This document shows positions 25,218-34,378 of a stretch of 64,000 nt of DNA, piece after piece. The notes beneath the pieces were generated by a model. The model was given only the letters and a program-made list of their open reading frames with translations. It did no database searches and was not told the origin of the DNA. A program made the translations under genes and the position numbers. The DNA comes from Muricauda sp. SCSIO 64092 (GTDB lineage: Bacteria; Bacteroidota; Bacteroidia; Flavobacteriales; Flavobacteriaceae): assembly GCF_023016285.1 (NCBI RefSeq), contig NZ_CP095413.1, positions 868,001 through 932,000 on the forward strand, written 5' to 3'. Numbering within the stretch: position 1 is the first letter of the stretch; each line of letters starts with the position of its first letter.

Positions 25218-27155
25218 TTATTCCAAAACGGAAAACTCCAAATTGGAATCCGTAAATACGGTATGGGTCTGTGTTTTAAAATCGCTTTCCTCCGCTTTAA
25301 AGATATTTTCCACATAGGTCTGCGGATTTAGATCGATCAATGGAAACCAGGTACTCTGCACCTGGACTTGGAGTTGATGTCCCTTTTTGAACGTATGAAA
25401 GACATCTTGCAATTTAATATCGACAGTGGTCTTTGTATTTGGGGTAAATGGTTCCGGATGGGTAAAGCTATTTCGAAAACGTCCCCGCAACACTTCACTT
25501 CGAACCATTAAATGGTAGTTGCTCATTTTTAGATGATCCTGCATTTCCTCATTGGTTTCCGCATCAGCCGGATGTACATCAATTACCTTTACGATCCAAT
25601 CGGCCGCAGTGCCCGTGGTAGCAACCTTAAGATTGGCCATAATGGGCCCAGCCAAAGTCAAGTCTTCTTCCAGCACTTTAGTTTCAAAAACCAAAACATC
25701 GGAACGTCTTGCTGCGAACCGTTGGTCATCCGTCATGTATTTTCTTGGGGTAAAGACCGATTTAATATCCTCGGAATAGGGAACTGGCTTTTTGATATCG
25801 CTAACGAACTGAATGCCCTTGGTCCCTTTAGGCTCCAAGGTCAACTCCTGATTTTCTGAAAGGAACATCGTTTTCTTTGTTATCTGCTTGGGGGGCCAGG
25901 CATCCATTTCGCTCCATTCCTTTCTGCCGGAATCGTACACATAAGCTTCCGGCAGCCCCGTTTTGCCATCGGCTTCTCCCTTTAAAAAGTGATGAAAAAA
26001 CCGCGTTTCAATCTTATCCTGGTAAAACTCCGAAATGGAATCCCCAAAATAATAATTGCCCACTAAACTCCGGCCATTGCGTCTTGCCCATCGGCCATGG
26101 TCCCAGGGACCAAAAACCATAGTGTTGTACGCTCCTGTATTGTGTTTTTCAATGTTTTTGTAGGTTTCCAGAGGACCATACAAATCTTCGGCATCAAACC
26201 ACCCGCCGACGATCATTGTAGCGACATGCGGTTTGGTTTTGTCCAAATGCTGTATCAATCCCCGCCGTTGCCAGAGTTTATCATAATTGGGATGTTCCTT
26301 CAATTCATTCCAAAAGAAATCATCGGTCATACCATCGGGGGCCAAGGAGGTTTGGTCTTTGATATCATACTCAAAAAAAGCGTTTAGATTTTTGAGGGGG
26401 CCTGCCTCCAGGAAAAATTCATATTGGTCTTCCGTTCCAATATCTGGAAGGGTGTACCAGGCGGTATCAATAGGCTGATCTCCATTGGGTCGTGGTGTTC
26501 CAAAAAGGGAGGTCGCCCGGAAATAACTCAACAAATAGGCACCATTATGGTGAAAATCGTCAAAAAAGAAGTCCCCAATACAGGCTTGGGGTGAAGATGC
26601 CCTTAAAGCGGGATGGGCATCTATGGTCCCATAGGTAGCATAAAACCCGGGATATGAAATGCCCCAAAGCCCAACACGCCCATTGTTGTTAGCAACATGG
26701 TTTACCAGCCACTCAATGGTATCATAGGTATCCGAGCTTTCATCGATTTGAGTACTATCCGTCTTGTTTGGAATATAGGCCCGCATATTTTCATAATGCC
26801 CTTCACTTAACCAACGCCCCCTGACATCTTGATACACCACAATATAGCCCTCCTTCATCATATTGCTATTGGGCCCTATCTGTTTTCTAAAGTTCCCTTT
26901 TCCATAAGGCCTTGAACTGTAAGGCGTTCGTTGCATGATAATGGGGTATGCTTTGGAAGTATCCTTTGGGGAGTAGATGGTGGTATGCAATTTTACCCCA
27001 TCCCTCATTTCTATATCGACCTCCTGCTTGGTATAGTTATTGGCCACATAGTTTTCAGCTACTTCAAGTCCCCCCTTCTGGGTTGTTTTTTTACAGGATT
27101 GAAACGCCATTAAAAAGAAAGCTGAAACAACAAAAAGACGAATGGTCTGCTTCAT
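25218..27155 (-). CDS. CocE/NonD-family acyl hydrolase (X-Pro dipeptidyl-peptidase-like), lipoprotein
   Basis: The 645-residue product has a lipoprotein signal (A-F-Q-S-C at residue 20). An S15-type alpha/beta hydrolase domain carries the nucleophile in W-G-I-S-Y-P-G, a helical cap, the H of G-P-W-D-H-G-R-W, and a C-terminal jelly-roll of the X-Pro dipeptidyl-peptidase C domain. Relatives cleave acyl-amides, esters or X-Pro peptides; the substrate here is unknown. A 192-bp MITE ends 28 bp upstream of its start codon, and a degenerate SAM-I-like element lies further up, so its native promoter region has been altered. Confidence 0.85.
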   Translation of the reverse strand: MKQTIRLFVVSAFFLMAFQSCKKTTQKGGLEVAENYVANNYTKQEVDIEMRDGVKLHTTIYSPKDTSKAYPIIMQRTPYSSRPYGKGNFRKQIGPNSNMMKEGYIVVYQDVRGRWLSEGHYENMRAYIPNKTDSTQIDESSDTYDTIEWLVNHVANNNGRVGLWGISYPGFYATYGTIDAHPALRASSPQACIGDFFFDDFHHNGAYLLSYFRATSLFGTPRPNGDQPIDTAWYTLPDIGTEDQYEFFLEAGPLKNLNAFFEYDIKDQTSLAPDGMTDDFFWNELKEHPNYDKLWQRRGLIQHLDKTKPHVATMIVGGWFDAEDLYGPLETYKNIEKHNTGAYNTMVFGPWDHGRWARRNGRSLVGNYYFGDSISEFYQDKIETRFFHHFLKGEADGKTGLPEAYVYDSGRKEWSEMDAWPPKQITKKTMFLSENQELTLEPKGTKGIQFVSDIKKPVPYSEDIKSVFTPRKYMTDDQRFAARRSDVLVFETKVLEEDLTLAGPIMANLKVATTGTAADWIVKVIDVHPADAETNEEMQDHLKMSNYHLMVRSEVLRGRFRNSFTHPEPFTPNTKTTVDIKLQDVFHTFKKGHQLQVQVQSTWFPLIDLNPQTYVENIFKAEESDFKTQTHTVFTDSNLEFSVLE

Positions 27156-27183
27156 GGAGTTTTTCTATTGGATTGAAATTTAA

Positions 27184-27375
27184 GAGCCTGTTTGGGAATT
27201 TGTCAATTGTTTTCTTATGTCCCTTTTTGCACGGCACATTGTTAAAATTTTAGCCCATAACTATGGCTATGCTTTTCCATCGCATCGGCTCGCCCATAGC
27301 TTTCGCTATGTCGTGCCTCATTCCGCACTAAAAATGGTCTATAACAATTCCAATCACAAATTCCCAAACAGGCTC
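27184..27375. mobile_element. 192-bp MITE, copy 1
   Basis: The ends are 20-bp perfect terminal inverted repeats beginning GAGCCTGTTTGGGAATTT, flanked by the target duplication TAA (27181-27183 and 27376-27378). There is no ORF of transposase size. A second copy of identical length (42962-43153), inverted and differing by roughly nine bases, proves the borders. TIRs starting GAG and a TNA duplication suggest mobilisation by an IS5-type transposase. Confidence 0.85.
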
Positions 27376-27446
27376 TAAAACTACGAAGAATTAAGAAGGC
27401 AAAAGAATGGGACTGGCTACTTATGACCATTTCCAAGGAATTGCCC

Positions 27447-27538
27447 TAGTTATCCAAAGAATGACACCTTCCCGTACCTCAGCAAGTAGGGGTGCTAAAG
27501 AAATACTTCATTCTGGACAGGTTAGCTTCTCGAAACTA
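27447..27538 (-). ncRNA. degenerate SAM-I-like element downstream of metK
   Basis: On the minus strand TTAGCACCCCTA and GGGAAGGTGTCATTCT line up with the riboswitch core TTAGCAACCCTC and GAGAAGGTGCTAAATTCT of the two intact SAM-I copies. GGATAAC follows, and a possible P1 (TAGTT with AACTA) encloses the element. The GGTGGAGGGA half of P2 and the P4 stem are missing, so it is either a relic or a variant aptamer. It precedes the MITE and the CocE-type hydrolase gene. Confidence 0.35.
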
Positions 27539-27552
27539 CCGTTATGGTGAGG

Positions 27553-28806
27553 TTACAACCCAAAAGCGGTCTTTACCTCTTCCACTTTATCCAATTTTTC
27601 CCAGGTGAAAAGCTCCACTTCTTTTTCAATACGGCCATTGTAGGGAGACTCGAATACCTTGGTTACCGTTTTGGGTACTTTCCCAAAATGGCCATAGGCC
27701 GCAGTTTCCGAATATATAGGGTTTCGAAGCTTTAACCTGTTCTCTATGGCATAGGGTTTCATATCAAAAAGCGTGGCCACTTTCTTGGCAATCTCCCCAT
27801 CACTAAGACCTACTTTTGAAGTGCCATAGCTATCAACAAAAATGGATGTGGGTTCCACTACCCCAATGGCATAACTTACCTGGACCAACAACTCATCCGC
27901 AACTCCGGCCGCCACCAAATTCTTTGCAGCATGTCTGGCCGCATAGGCGGCACTTCGATCTACCTTACTGGGGTCTTTCCCGCTAAAAGCACCTCCTCCA
28001 TGCGCTCCCTTGCCCCCATAGGTATCTACCACAATTTTACGCCCAGTAAGACCTGCATCACCATGTGGGCCTCCAATGACAAATTTTCCCGTTGGATTGA
28101 TGTGATAGGTAATATCATCATCAAAGAGTTGCTGGATGGTACTGGGCAATTGCGATTTAACCCTGGGAATCAAGGTTTCGATGATATCCGTCTTTATTTT
28201 GGCCAGCATGGCTTCATCTTCGTCAAAATCGTCATGCTGGGTGGAAACCACTATAGTATCAATTCGTTGTGGCACATTATCATCGGAATATTCAATGGTT
28301 ACTTGGGCTTTGGCATCCGGACGTAAATAGGTAATCGTATTTCCTTCCCGCCTTAATTCGGCCAAAACCTGTAGGATTTTATGTGAAATATCCAAGGCCA
28401 AGGGCATATAATTCTCTGTTTCCTTAGTGGCATACCCAAACATCATTCCCTGATCCCCGGCACCCTGTTCCTCTTTGGTGGTCCTATCCACACCTTGATT
28501 GATATCTTGGGATTGTTCATGAATTAGGGAAATCACCCCACAGGAATCCCCACTGAATTGATATTCGCCCTTGGTATAGCCAATTTTGTTAATGACCTCC
28601 CGGGCAATGGTCTGCACATCCAAATACGTTCCGCTCTTCACTTCTCCGGCCAATACCACCTGTCCTGTTGTGACCAAAGTTTCACAAGCCACTTTACTAT
28701 TACTGTCAAAGGCTAAAAAATTGTCCAATAAGGCATCGCTGATTTGGTCCGCAATTTTATCCGGATGTCCCTCACTTACGGATTCAGAGGTAAATAAATA
28801 CGGCAT
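27553..28806 (-). CDS. metK: S-adenosylmethionine synthetase
   Basis: The 417-residue enzyme makes SAM from methionine and ATP. It shows the family signatures [39 protein letters not shown] and [16 protein letters not shown]. The length is normal. A pseudoknot SAM riboswitch (28856-28906) sits in its leader, a different class from the SAM-I switches of metH and metY, so the SAM pool is sensed by two RNA architectures in one district. Confidence 0.97.
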   Translation of the reverse strand: MPYLFTSESVSEGHPDKIADQISDALLDNFLAFDSNSKVACETLVTTGQVVLAGEVKSGTYLDVQTIAREVINKIGYTKGEYQFSGDSCGVISLIHEQSQDINQGVDRTTKEEQGAGDQGMMFGYATKETENYMPLALDISHKILQVLAELRREGNTITYLRPDAKAQVTIEYSDDNVPQRIDTIVVSTQHDDFDEDEAMLAKIKTDIIETLIPRVKSQLPSTIQQLFDDDITYHINPTGKFVIGGPHGDAGLTGRKIVVDTYGGKGAHGGGAFSGKDPSKVDRSAAYAARHAAKNLVAAGVADELLVQVSYAIGVVEPTSIFVDSYGTSKVGLSDGEIAKKVATLFDMKPYAIENRLKLRNPIYSETAAYGHFGKVPKTVTKVFESPYNGRIEKEVELFTWEKLDKVEEVKTAFGL

Positions 28807-28855
28807 TCAATTTAGTTTAGTGACAAGATTTGACGAATGCCCTCAAAGAAGTTTA

Positions 28856-28906
28856 CACTGCTTTTTAGCATTTTTTATAGAGGTTGCAATCAGTCAAATC
28901 TGTCCT
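28856..28906 (-). ncRNA. SAM-II/SAM-V-type pseudoknot riboswitch in the metK leader
   Basis: Minus strand: P1 is GAGG...CCTC. The loop reads CAGATTTGACTGATTGCAA. After P1 an A-rich linker leads to TGCTAAAAAGCAGTG, whose CAGT can pair with ACTG in the loop to make the pseudoknot. The GATTTGAC, TTGCAA and GCTAAAAA blocks are the conserved features of SAM-II/SAM-V aptamers. It ends 50 nt before the metK ATG. A sequence at 28822-28835 (minus strand TTGTCA preceded by GTCAAATC) is complementary to the aptamer's GATTTGAC, a possible alternative helix. Confidence 0.8.
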
Positions 28907-28919
28907 CATTATCGGAGGC

Positions 28920-28927
28920 CAAAAATA
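28920..28927 (-). promoter_or_regulatory. -7 promoter box of metK
   Basis: Minus strand TATTTTTG matches TAnnTTTG and lies 14 bases upstream of the pseudoknot aptamer. Confidence 0.5.
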
Positions 28928-28964
28928 TAAAATCTTTCATTGTCAGACCCGTTTTCAGAAAAAA

Positions 28965-29240
28965 TCAAAGGGAATATTTTACACTGAGCAGAAAATATCT
29001 TGGTTGTACAAAATATTCAAAGGTGCTGATCAGGTTTTCACTAAAGGAATCTTGACGAATCGAAGCCGTGTTCAAAAGGTTCAACCCCGTAACCTTAATC
29101 TCCCAAGGACTATCTTCCCTTTCAAAATACAAAGCGGCATTCAAAAAATCGTAATAACTGCTCACCCCCCCTACCCGGTTTTTGTATTCGTTGTACTGGT
29201 AGTCAACGGTCACCGTAAAGTTTTTAAGAAAATAGCGTTG
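28965..29240 (-). pseudogene. C-terminal remnant of a TonB-dependent receptor
   Basis: About 90 codons read R-Y-F-L-K-N-F-T-V-T-V-D-Y-Q-Y-N-E-Y and W-E-I-K-V-T-G-L-N-L-L-N-T, ending P-R-Y-F-L-L-S-V-K-Y-S-L. This is the last beta strands of an outer-membrane TonB-dependent receptor, with the usual aromatic barrel end. Everything upstream (plug and most of the barrel) is gone. The break abuts the histidine kinase remnant on the other strand, so one deletion explains both losses. Confidence 0.7.
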
Positions 29241-29480
29241 AACATTACCTCATTAATGGATGGCCTTGAAATTACCGTGGCCGATGACGGTGGACCCATT
29301 GATCCTTCACAACGTGAAAAAATCTTCGATAAATTTTATCGCATTCCCACGGGTAACCGCCATGATGTGAAAGGCTTTGGAATTGGCCTGTTCTATACCA
29401 AAAAAATTATCGAAAAGCATGGTGGCAGCATACAATTGGTGCCTACCAAAAAAAATACCGTCTTTAAAGTAACCTTATGA
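29225..29480 (+). pseudogene. C-terminal remnant of a sensor histidine kinase
   Basis: The last ~80 codons encode the ATPase part of a histidine kinase: L-E-I-T-V-A-D-D-G-G-P-I-D, R-E-K-I-F-D-K-F-Y-R-I-P, G-F-G-I-G-L-F-Y-T-K-K-I-I-E-K-H-G-G. Sensor, HisKA and the N-box are missing. The frame is open upstream to 28884 only by chance through antisense receptor sequence. Its TGA overlaps the ATG of the response regulator, the normal coupling of such pairs. Confidence 0.75.
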
Positions 29481-30157
29481 GTGCAACCATCAAAATCCTG
29501 CTTGCCGAAGATGAACCCGCATTGGGCATGATTATTAAGGAAAGTCTGGAAACCCGTGATTTTGAAGTATTTCTTTGCGATGACGGTGAAAAGGCCCTAC
29601 AGGTCTATAAGACAAAAAAACCTGAACTTTTGGTCCTGGATGTGATGATGCCAAAATTGGACGGTTTTGCACTGGCCCAGGAAATCAGGAATTATGACAA
29701 GCAAATCCCCATCATCTTTTTGACGGCCAAATCACAAACCAAAGACGTTGTTCAGGGTTTTGTTCATGGGGGGAATGATTATTTGAAAAAGCCATTCAGT
29801 ATGGAAGAGCTGATTGTGCGAATTAAGGCATTGTTGGGCCGAATGCAGCACAAAAGGTCCAAAGAGGTCATTTCAATTGGGAGGTTTCATTTCAACTATA
29901 TCAAACAACTCCTACAGATTGAAAATGAAGAAATCCACCTGATCCATCGCGAGGCCGAACTACTTTATCATTTAACTGAAAAGCCCAATGAGATTTTAGA
30001 TCGCTCCATTATCCTGAAACGTCTATGGGGCGATGATGACTTCTTTAATGCCCGTAGCATGGACGTGTTCATCACCAAATTACGTAAAAAGCTCAAGAAG
30101 GATGAGAACATACAGATAATCAACGTGCGCGGTTATGGATACAAATTGATTTGTTGA
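29477..30157 (+). CDS. OmpR-family response regulator (orphaned)
   Basis: The 226-residue regulator has a receiver domain with A-E-D-E-P and the phospho-Asp in L-L-V-L-D-V-M-M-P, the T in F-L-T-A-K and the K in L-K-K-P-F, followed by a winged-helix Trans_reg_C domain ending G-Y-G-Y-K-L-I-C. All residues needed for phosphorylation are intact. The cognate kinase directly upstream is reduced to its last 80 codons, so the regulator must either use another kinase or be on its way to loss. Confidence 0.9.
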   Translation: MSATIKILLAEDEPALGMIIKESLETRDFEVFLCDDGEKALQVYKTKKPELLVLDVMMPKLDGFALAQEIRNYDKQIPIIFLTAKSQTKDVVQGFVHGGNDYLKKPFSMEELIVRIKALLGRMQHKRSKEVISIGRFHFNYIKQLLQIENEEIHLIHREAELLYHLTEKPNEILDRSIILKRLWGDDDFFNARSMDVFITKLRKKLKKDENIQIINVRGYGYKLIC

Positions 30158-30259
30158 AACCTGAGGAATTTCAGTTCTTAATGTTCCTAAAAAAACCATT
30201 ATTCGTTGTATATTGCGGGCTCCGACTTTTTAAAAATCCGCTAACAAAAATACAACCCC

Positions 30260-30874
30260 ATGCACATTGCCGTAGCTGGAAATATAGGAGCAGGAAAAAC
30301 CACATTGACCACCTTATTGGCAAAACATTACAAATGGGAAGCCCATTTTGAGGATGTGGTGGACAATCCGTATTTGGATGATTTTTATACCCAAATGGAA
30401 CGTTGGAGCTTTAACCTTCAAATTTATTTTTTGAATAGCCGGTATCGGCAGATTTTAAAGATTCGGAAAAGTGGGAAAAATGTAATCCAGGATCGCACCA
30501 TTTATGAGGACGCCCATATTTTCGCTCCCAACCTGCATGCCATGGGCTTGATGACCAATAGGGACTTTAACAACTACAAAAGTCTGTTTGAATTGATGGA
30601 AAGTTTGGTGCAACCACCGGATTTAATGATATACCTGCGGAGTTCCATCCCCAACCTGGTAGAGCAGATCCATACCCGGGGCAGAGAATATGAAAGCAGT
30701 ATCTCCATTGATTATTTGAGCCGATTGAACGAACGCTATGAAGCGTGGATCAATACCTACGAAAAAGGCAAATTATTGGTTTTTAATGTAGATGACATCA
30801 ATTTTGTGGACAATCCCGAAGATTTGGGAGAAGTCATCAACCGCATCGATGCAGAAATCCATGGGTTGTTTTAA
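30260..30874 (+). CDS. deoxynucleoside kinase (deoxyadenosine/deoxyguanosine type)
   Basis: The 204-residue salvage kinase has a P-loop G-N-I-G-A-G-K-T-T, the E-D-V-V-D-N-P-Y-L region, the D-R-T-I-Y-E-D-A-H-I-F motif and the R-G-R-E-Y-E lid. It phosphorylates deoxynucleosides to monophosphates. Length and motifs match bacterial dAK/dGK-type enzymes; base specificity cannot be told from sequence alone. Confidence 0.88.
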   Translation: MHIAVAGNIGAGKTTLTTLLAKHYKWEAHFEDVVDNPYLDDFYTQMERWSFNLQIYFLNSRYRQILKIRKSGKNVIQDRTIYEDAHIFAPNLHAMGLMTNRDFNNYKSLFELMESLVQPPDLMIYLRSSIPNLVEQIHTRGREYESSISIDYLSRLNERYEAWINTYEKGKLLVFNVDDINFVDNPEDLGEVINRIDAEIHGLF

Positions 30875-30937
30875 TTACATCCCACTCTCACTTCCGTGAG
30901 GTATACATCCCTTTCTGTTTAAAATTTCTCCCTAAAG

Positions 30938-30974
30938 TTCGAAATGACGATGGCGTATGTATTGTCATCTCGAA
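30938..30974. repeat. intergenic palindromic repeat
   Basis: TTCGAAATGAC (30938-30948) and GTCATCTCGAA (30964-30974) form an imperfect hairpin followed by AGCGCAAAGCAAAGGGAAATC. This is the style of the GTCATCTCGA repeats scattered between genes in many Flavobacteriia. The remaining 218 bp between the kinase and tonB genes show nothing else. Confidence 0.5.
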
Positions 30975-31092
30975 AGCGCAAAGCAAAGGGAAATCCCAAA
31001 TTAGCCTAAACCAAACAACCACTTCCCTCATTCTTGGTTTCAAAATCCATTAGCTGCCTTTACTTTCAAGGTAGTAACTAAAATTTGATGTC

Positions 31093-31797
31093 ATGGAAGT
31101 AAAAAAGAATAAAAAGATGCGAATAGAGAAAAATTCAGGTTTGTACTTTGTTTTGGGATTGTGTCTGGTCTTAGGGTTATCGTATGTCGCATTGGAATGG
31201 AAAACATTTGAAAATGATACCATTTACCTGGGCAAACTGGACAATCCTGATTTCTTACCTAATGAACAAGTGCCCTTTATCAAAACTCCCGAACCCATCA
31301 AACCTAAACCTATTATTGCTCCTCCGGTTATTGAAATCATTGAAGATACGGATGAAAAGGACGACACCCTATTTGAAATCCCGGAATCCGACTCTGATTT
31401 GGAAATACCGACCATTGACGACATTCCCGTAGTGGATGATATACCCAATGAGTCGGTAAGCTTTATTGTAGTAGAGGATAAACCTATATTTCCAGGTTGT
31501 GAGGACGCCTCAGATAAACATGCTTGTTTTCAGGAAATGATGCAAACACATATTCGGAGAAATTTTAAGTACCCTGAATCGGCCATTACGATGAACCAAC
31601 AGGGAAAAGTCTATGTTCAATTCACCATTCAAAAAGACGGTACCGTTGATGATGTAAAACTTCGGGGGCCTTATCAAATTCTTGAGAAGGAAGCCGCTCG
31701 GATCATCTCAAAACTTCCTAAAATGACTCCGGGTAAACAACGGGGGACACCGGTAAAAGTTCCTTTTTCAGTACCCATTAATTTTGTCCTTCAATAA
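31093..31797 (+). CDS. energy transducer TonB
   Basis: The 234-residue protein has a short cytoplasmic N-terminus rich in lysine, one membrane helix (about residues 16-32), a proline and acidic linker (P-E-P-I-K-P-K-P) and a C-terminal TonB domain: C-F-Q-E-M-M-Q-T-H-I-R-R-N-F-K-Y-P, Y-V-Q-F-T-I-Q-K-D-G-T-V-D-D-V and P-V-K-V-P-F-S-V-P-I-N-F-V-L. It carries proton-motive energy across the periplasm to outer-membrane receptors. No ExbB/ExbD gene is adjacent. Confidence 0.9.
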   Translation: MEVKKNKKMRIEKNSGLYFVLGLCLVLGLSYVALEWKTFENDTIYLGKLDNPDFLPNEQVPFIKTPEPIKPKPIIAPPVIEIIEDTDEKDDTLFEIPESDSDLEIPTIDDIPVVDDIPNESVSFIVVEDKPIFPGCEDASDKHACFQEMMQTHIRRNFKYPESAITMNQQGKVYVQFTIQKDGTVDDVKLRGPYQILEKEAARIISKLPKMTPGKQRGTPVKVPFSVPINFVLQ

Positions 31798-31822
31798 CCT
31801 TAAAGAAGTTGGTACAAAACAA

Positions 31823-31850
31823 AAAAACCATCCGTAAACGGATGGTTTTT
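31823..31850. terminator. bidirectional terminator between tonB and hppA
   Basis: AACCATCCG-TAAA-CGGATGGTT hairpin with A-tract before and T-tract after serves both convergent genes. Confidence 0.85.
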
Positions 31851-31871
31851 CAATGGAATTATTTGAATTAG

Positions 31872-34250
31872 CTAGTATTCCATGGATATATTCTTGTTAT
31901 ACGCCGCTATCTTTGCGTTGACCTCTTCCTTGGTAGTTCCGGTAAATTCTTCGACCACCTCACTCACTTCACCATTGATTTCAGTAGTGGTTGTAACAAT
32001 TGCTTTGAACCTACCGTCTTCAGTATTGCTCATCTCTACACGAATTTGTTGCTCTTGTTGTTCTACAACCTCGGTAGGTACCCTTTCTTCATTATAGGCC
32101 ATCATTTTATCCGCGCTAATGGCTATACTGGGCGCAATAACCAGTGCCACAACACTCATTAACTTCAACAAAATGTTCAACGAAGGTCCGGAAGTATCTT
32201 TAAAAGGGTCACCAACCGTATCCCCTACAACGGCAGCCTTGTGGGCATCGGAACCTTTTCGCCCTTCACCTTCAATAGTTTTTTTGGCGTTATCCCAGGC
32301 CCCACCGGCATTGGATTGGAAAATGGCCATCAATACCCCTGCGGTGGTAACACCGGCCAACAAGCCGCCCAACATTTCTGCTCCACCAATAAAGCCTACA
32401 GCCACGGGAACGGCAATGGCCAGTAACCCGGGCAACACCATTTCCTTAATGGAGGCTTGTGTGGAAATCTCCACACATTTATCATACTCCGCAACACCAT
32501 CGGCGGCATCGAATATTTTTCTATCCGCATCCGAAGCTTTGGATAAATCGGAATCGTATTTGCGCATAACTTCCAAAGCAGCCTTCAATGCGGGAATGTC
32601 CCTAAATTGGCGACGTACTTCCTCAATCATCGCCATGGCAGCCCTTCCTACGGCATTCATCGATAGTGCCGAGAATACAAATGGGAGCATCCCCCCAACC
32701 AATAGTCCAGCCATTACGGTGGGCTTGGAAACATCAATTCCTTGCACATTGGCCGTTTGCATGAAGGCCGCAAACAAGGCCAAAGCCGTCAAAGCCGCCG
32801 AAGCAATGGCAAATCCTTTACCAATGGCAGCGGTAGTATTTCCAACGGCATCCAATTTATCGGTACGTTCGCGTACCTCGCTAGGCAATTCTGCCATCTC
32901 CGCTATCCCACCGGCATTGTCGGAAATAGGTCCGTAAGCATCTACCGCCAACTGAATGCCCGTATTGGCCAACATCCCAACGGCAGCAATCGCAATTCCA
33001 TAAAGACCCGCAAAGTGATGCGAAACCAAAATTGCTCCTGCGATTAGGATAATGGGGAACATGGTAGACATCATACCTACCCCTAAACCGGCAATAATAT
33101 TGGTAGCTGAGCCCGTTTCTGACTGACGAACAATGGAGTTCACCGGTTTTGTACCGGTTCCGGTATAATATTCCGTTACCTTACCTACGGCGAGCCCGGC
33201 GATCAATCCAGCAAGCACTGCAATAAAAACACCTAAAGAACCATATTCTATCCCATTGAAGGTCCAGCTTTCCGGCAACATGGAGGTGATGATAAAATAG
33301 CACGCCACCAACATCAACCCTGCAGAGCCAAATTCACCAATGTTCAGGGCTGTTTGTGGATTTCCCCCGTCCTTTACACGGACAAAGAAGGTACCGATAA
33401 TGGACATCAAAATACCAACGGCAGCCAATACCAAGGGAAGGTATACCGCCCCAAGACCGTCAAAGGTTCCCTGGAATGCGGGAATTTGCGTAAATGCGGC
33501 ACCCAATACCATGGTCCCTATGATGGACCCAACGTAAGATTCAAAAAGGTCAGCACCCATACCGGCAACATCACCTACATTATCCCCCACGTTATCCGCG
33601 ATGGTAGCAGGGTTTAAAGGGTGGTCTTCCGGAATGCCTGCCTCCACTTTACCCACAAGGTCGGCACCAACATCGGCAGCCTTGGTGTAGATACCTCCGC
33701 CTACACGGGCAAACAATGCAATGGACGATGCACCCAGGGAGAACCCGGAAAGGACGTTCAATACCTCTCCAATTTCCCAACCTTGTCCGCTATATATCAT
33801 GAACAACCCACTAAGACCCAATACGCCTAAACCAACAACACCAAGTCCCATTACGGCACCTCCAGCAAAAGCAACTTCCAAGGCCTTGCCCAATGAAGTC
33901 CTGGCCGCTTGTGTGGTTCTCACATTGGCTTTGGTCGCGACCTTCATTCCAATAAATCCGGCCAGGGCGGAACAAATGGCACCTACTATAAAAGAAACGG
34001 CCACCATACCATTGCTACCGGGTTCATTGCTTCCTTTGAAAAAGAGCAAAACCGCTACTGCCGCCACAAAAACACTAAGGATTTTGTATTCGGCTTTAAG
34101 AAAGGACATAGCTCCATCTGCAATGTTTTTGGCAATTTTGGCCATTTTCTCCTCGCCCACGTCTTGTTTGGAGACCCATCCGCTCCTAATAAAGACATAC
34201 AATAGGCCAAGCACACCAAAGGCCGGTAAAAATGTTACGATTTGTTCCAT
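31872..34250 (-). CDS. hppA: membrane-bound ion-translocating pyrophosphatase
   Basis: The 792-residue polytopic membrane protein couples pyrophosphate hydrolysis to H+ or Na+ pumping. The catalytic motifs [11 protein letters not shown] and [19 protein letters not shown], and the C-terminal K-K-x-I-E and [10 protein letters not shown], are complete. [10 protein letters not shown] has Ala where K+-independent enzymes have Lys, so it should be K+-dependent. About 80 residues after the last membrane helix ([13 protein letters not shown]... to the end) form a soluble tail not needed by the family. A soluble pyrophosphatase gene follows upstream. Confidence 0.93.
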   Translation of the reverse strand: MEQIVTFLPAFGVLGLLYVFIRSGWVSKQDVGEEKMAKIAKNIADGAMSFLKAEYKILSVFVAAVAVLLFFKGSNEPGSNGMVAVSFIVGAICSALAGFIGMKVATKANVRTTQAARTSLGKALEVAFAGGAVMGLGVVGLGVLGLSGLFMIYSGQGWEIGEVLNVLSGFSLGASSIALFARVGGGIYTKAADVGADLVGKVEAGIPEDHPLNPATIADNVGDNVGDVAGMGADLFESYVGSIIGTMVLGAAFTQIPAFQGTFDGLGAVYLPLVLAAVGILMSIIGTFFVRVKDGGNPQTALNIGEFGSAGLMLVACYFIITSMLPESWTFNGIEYGSLGVFIAVLAGLIAGLAVGKVTEYYTGTGTKPVNSIVRQSETGSATNIIAGLGVGMMSTMFPIILIAGAILVSHHFAGLYGIAIAAVGMLANTGIQLAVDAYGPISDNAGGIAEMAELPSEVRERTDKLDAVGNTTAAIGKGFAIASAALTALALFAAFMQTANVQGIDVSKPTVMAGLLVGGMLPFVFSALSMNAVGRAAMAMIEEVRRQFRDIPALKAALEVMRKYDSDLSKASDADRKIFDAADGVAEYDKCVEISTQASIKEMVLPGLLAIAVPVAVGFIGGAEMLGGLLAGVTTAGVLMAIFQSNAGGAWDNAKKTIEGEGRKGSDAHKAAVVGDTVGDPFKDTSGPSLNILLKLMSVVALVIAPSIAISADKMMAYNEERVPTEVVEQQEQQIRVEMSNTEDGRFKAIVTTTTEINGEVSEVVEEFTGTTKEEVNAKIAAYNKNISMEY

Positions 34251-34324
34251 AGTTTATTCAGTTAATTTTCAGGTTTTCTTAAGAATTTTTGATGGCTGCA
34301 AATGTAGTAAAATGACTTAGAATA

Positions 34325-34361
34325 AAAAAAGCCCGTTACTGGCATCAGCAACGGGCTTTTT
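34325..34361. terminator. terminator of ppa
   Basis: GCCCGTT (34331-34337) pairs with AACGGGC (34350-34356), with flanking A and T tracts. It lies just beyond the ppa stop on the minus strand. Confidence 0.85.
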
Positions 34362-34378
34362 ATTTCATTTTGAAGTGC

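Noticed and set aside
28884..29231. N-terminal extension of the histidine kinase fragment as a real 198-residue protein
   Set aside because: The upstream part is antisense to receptor sequence and to the metK leader, with no kinase motifs.
32119..32937. Long plus-strand open frame (272 codons) opposite hppA
   Set aside because: It mirrors the low-complexity Ala/Gly-rich membrane protein on the other strand, shows no family motif, and hppA is unmistakable.
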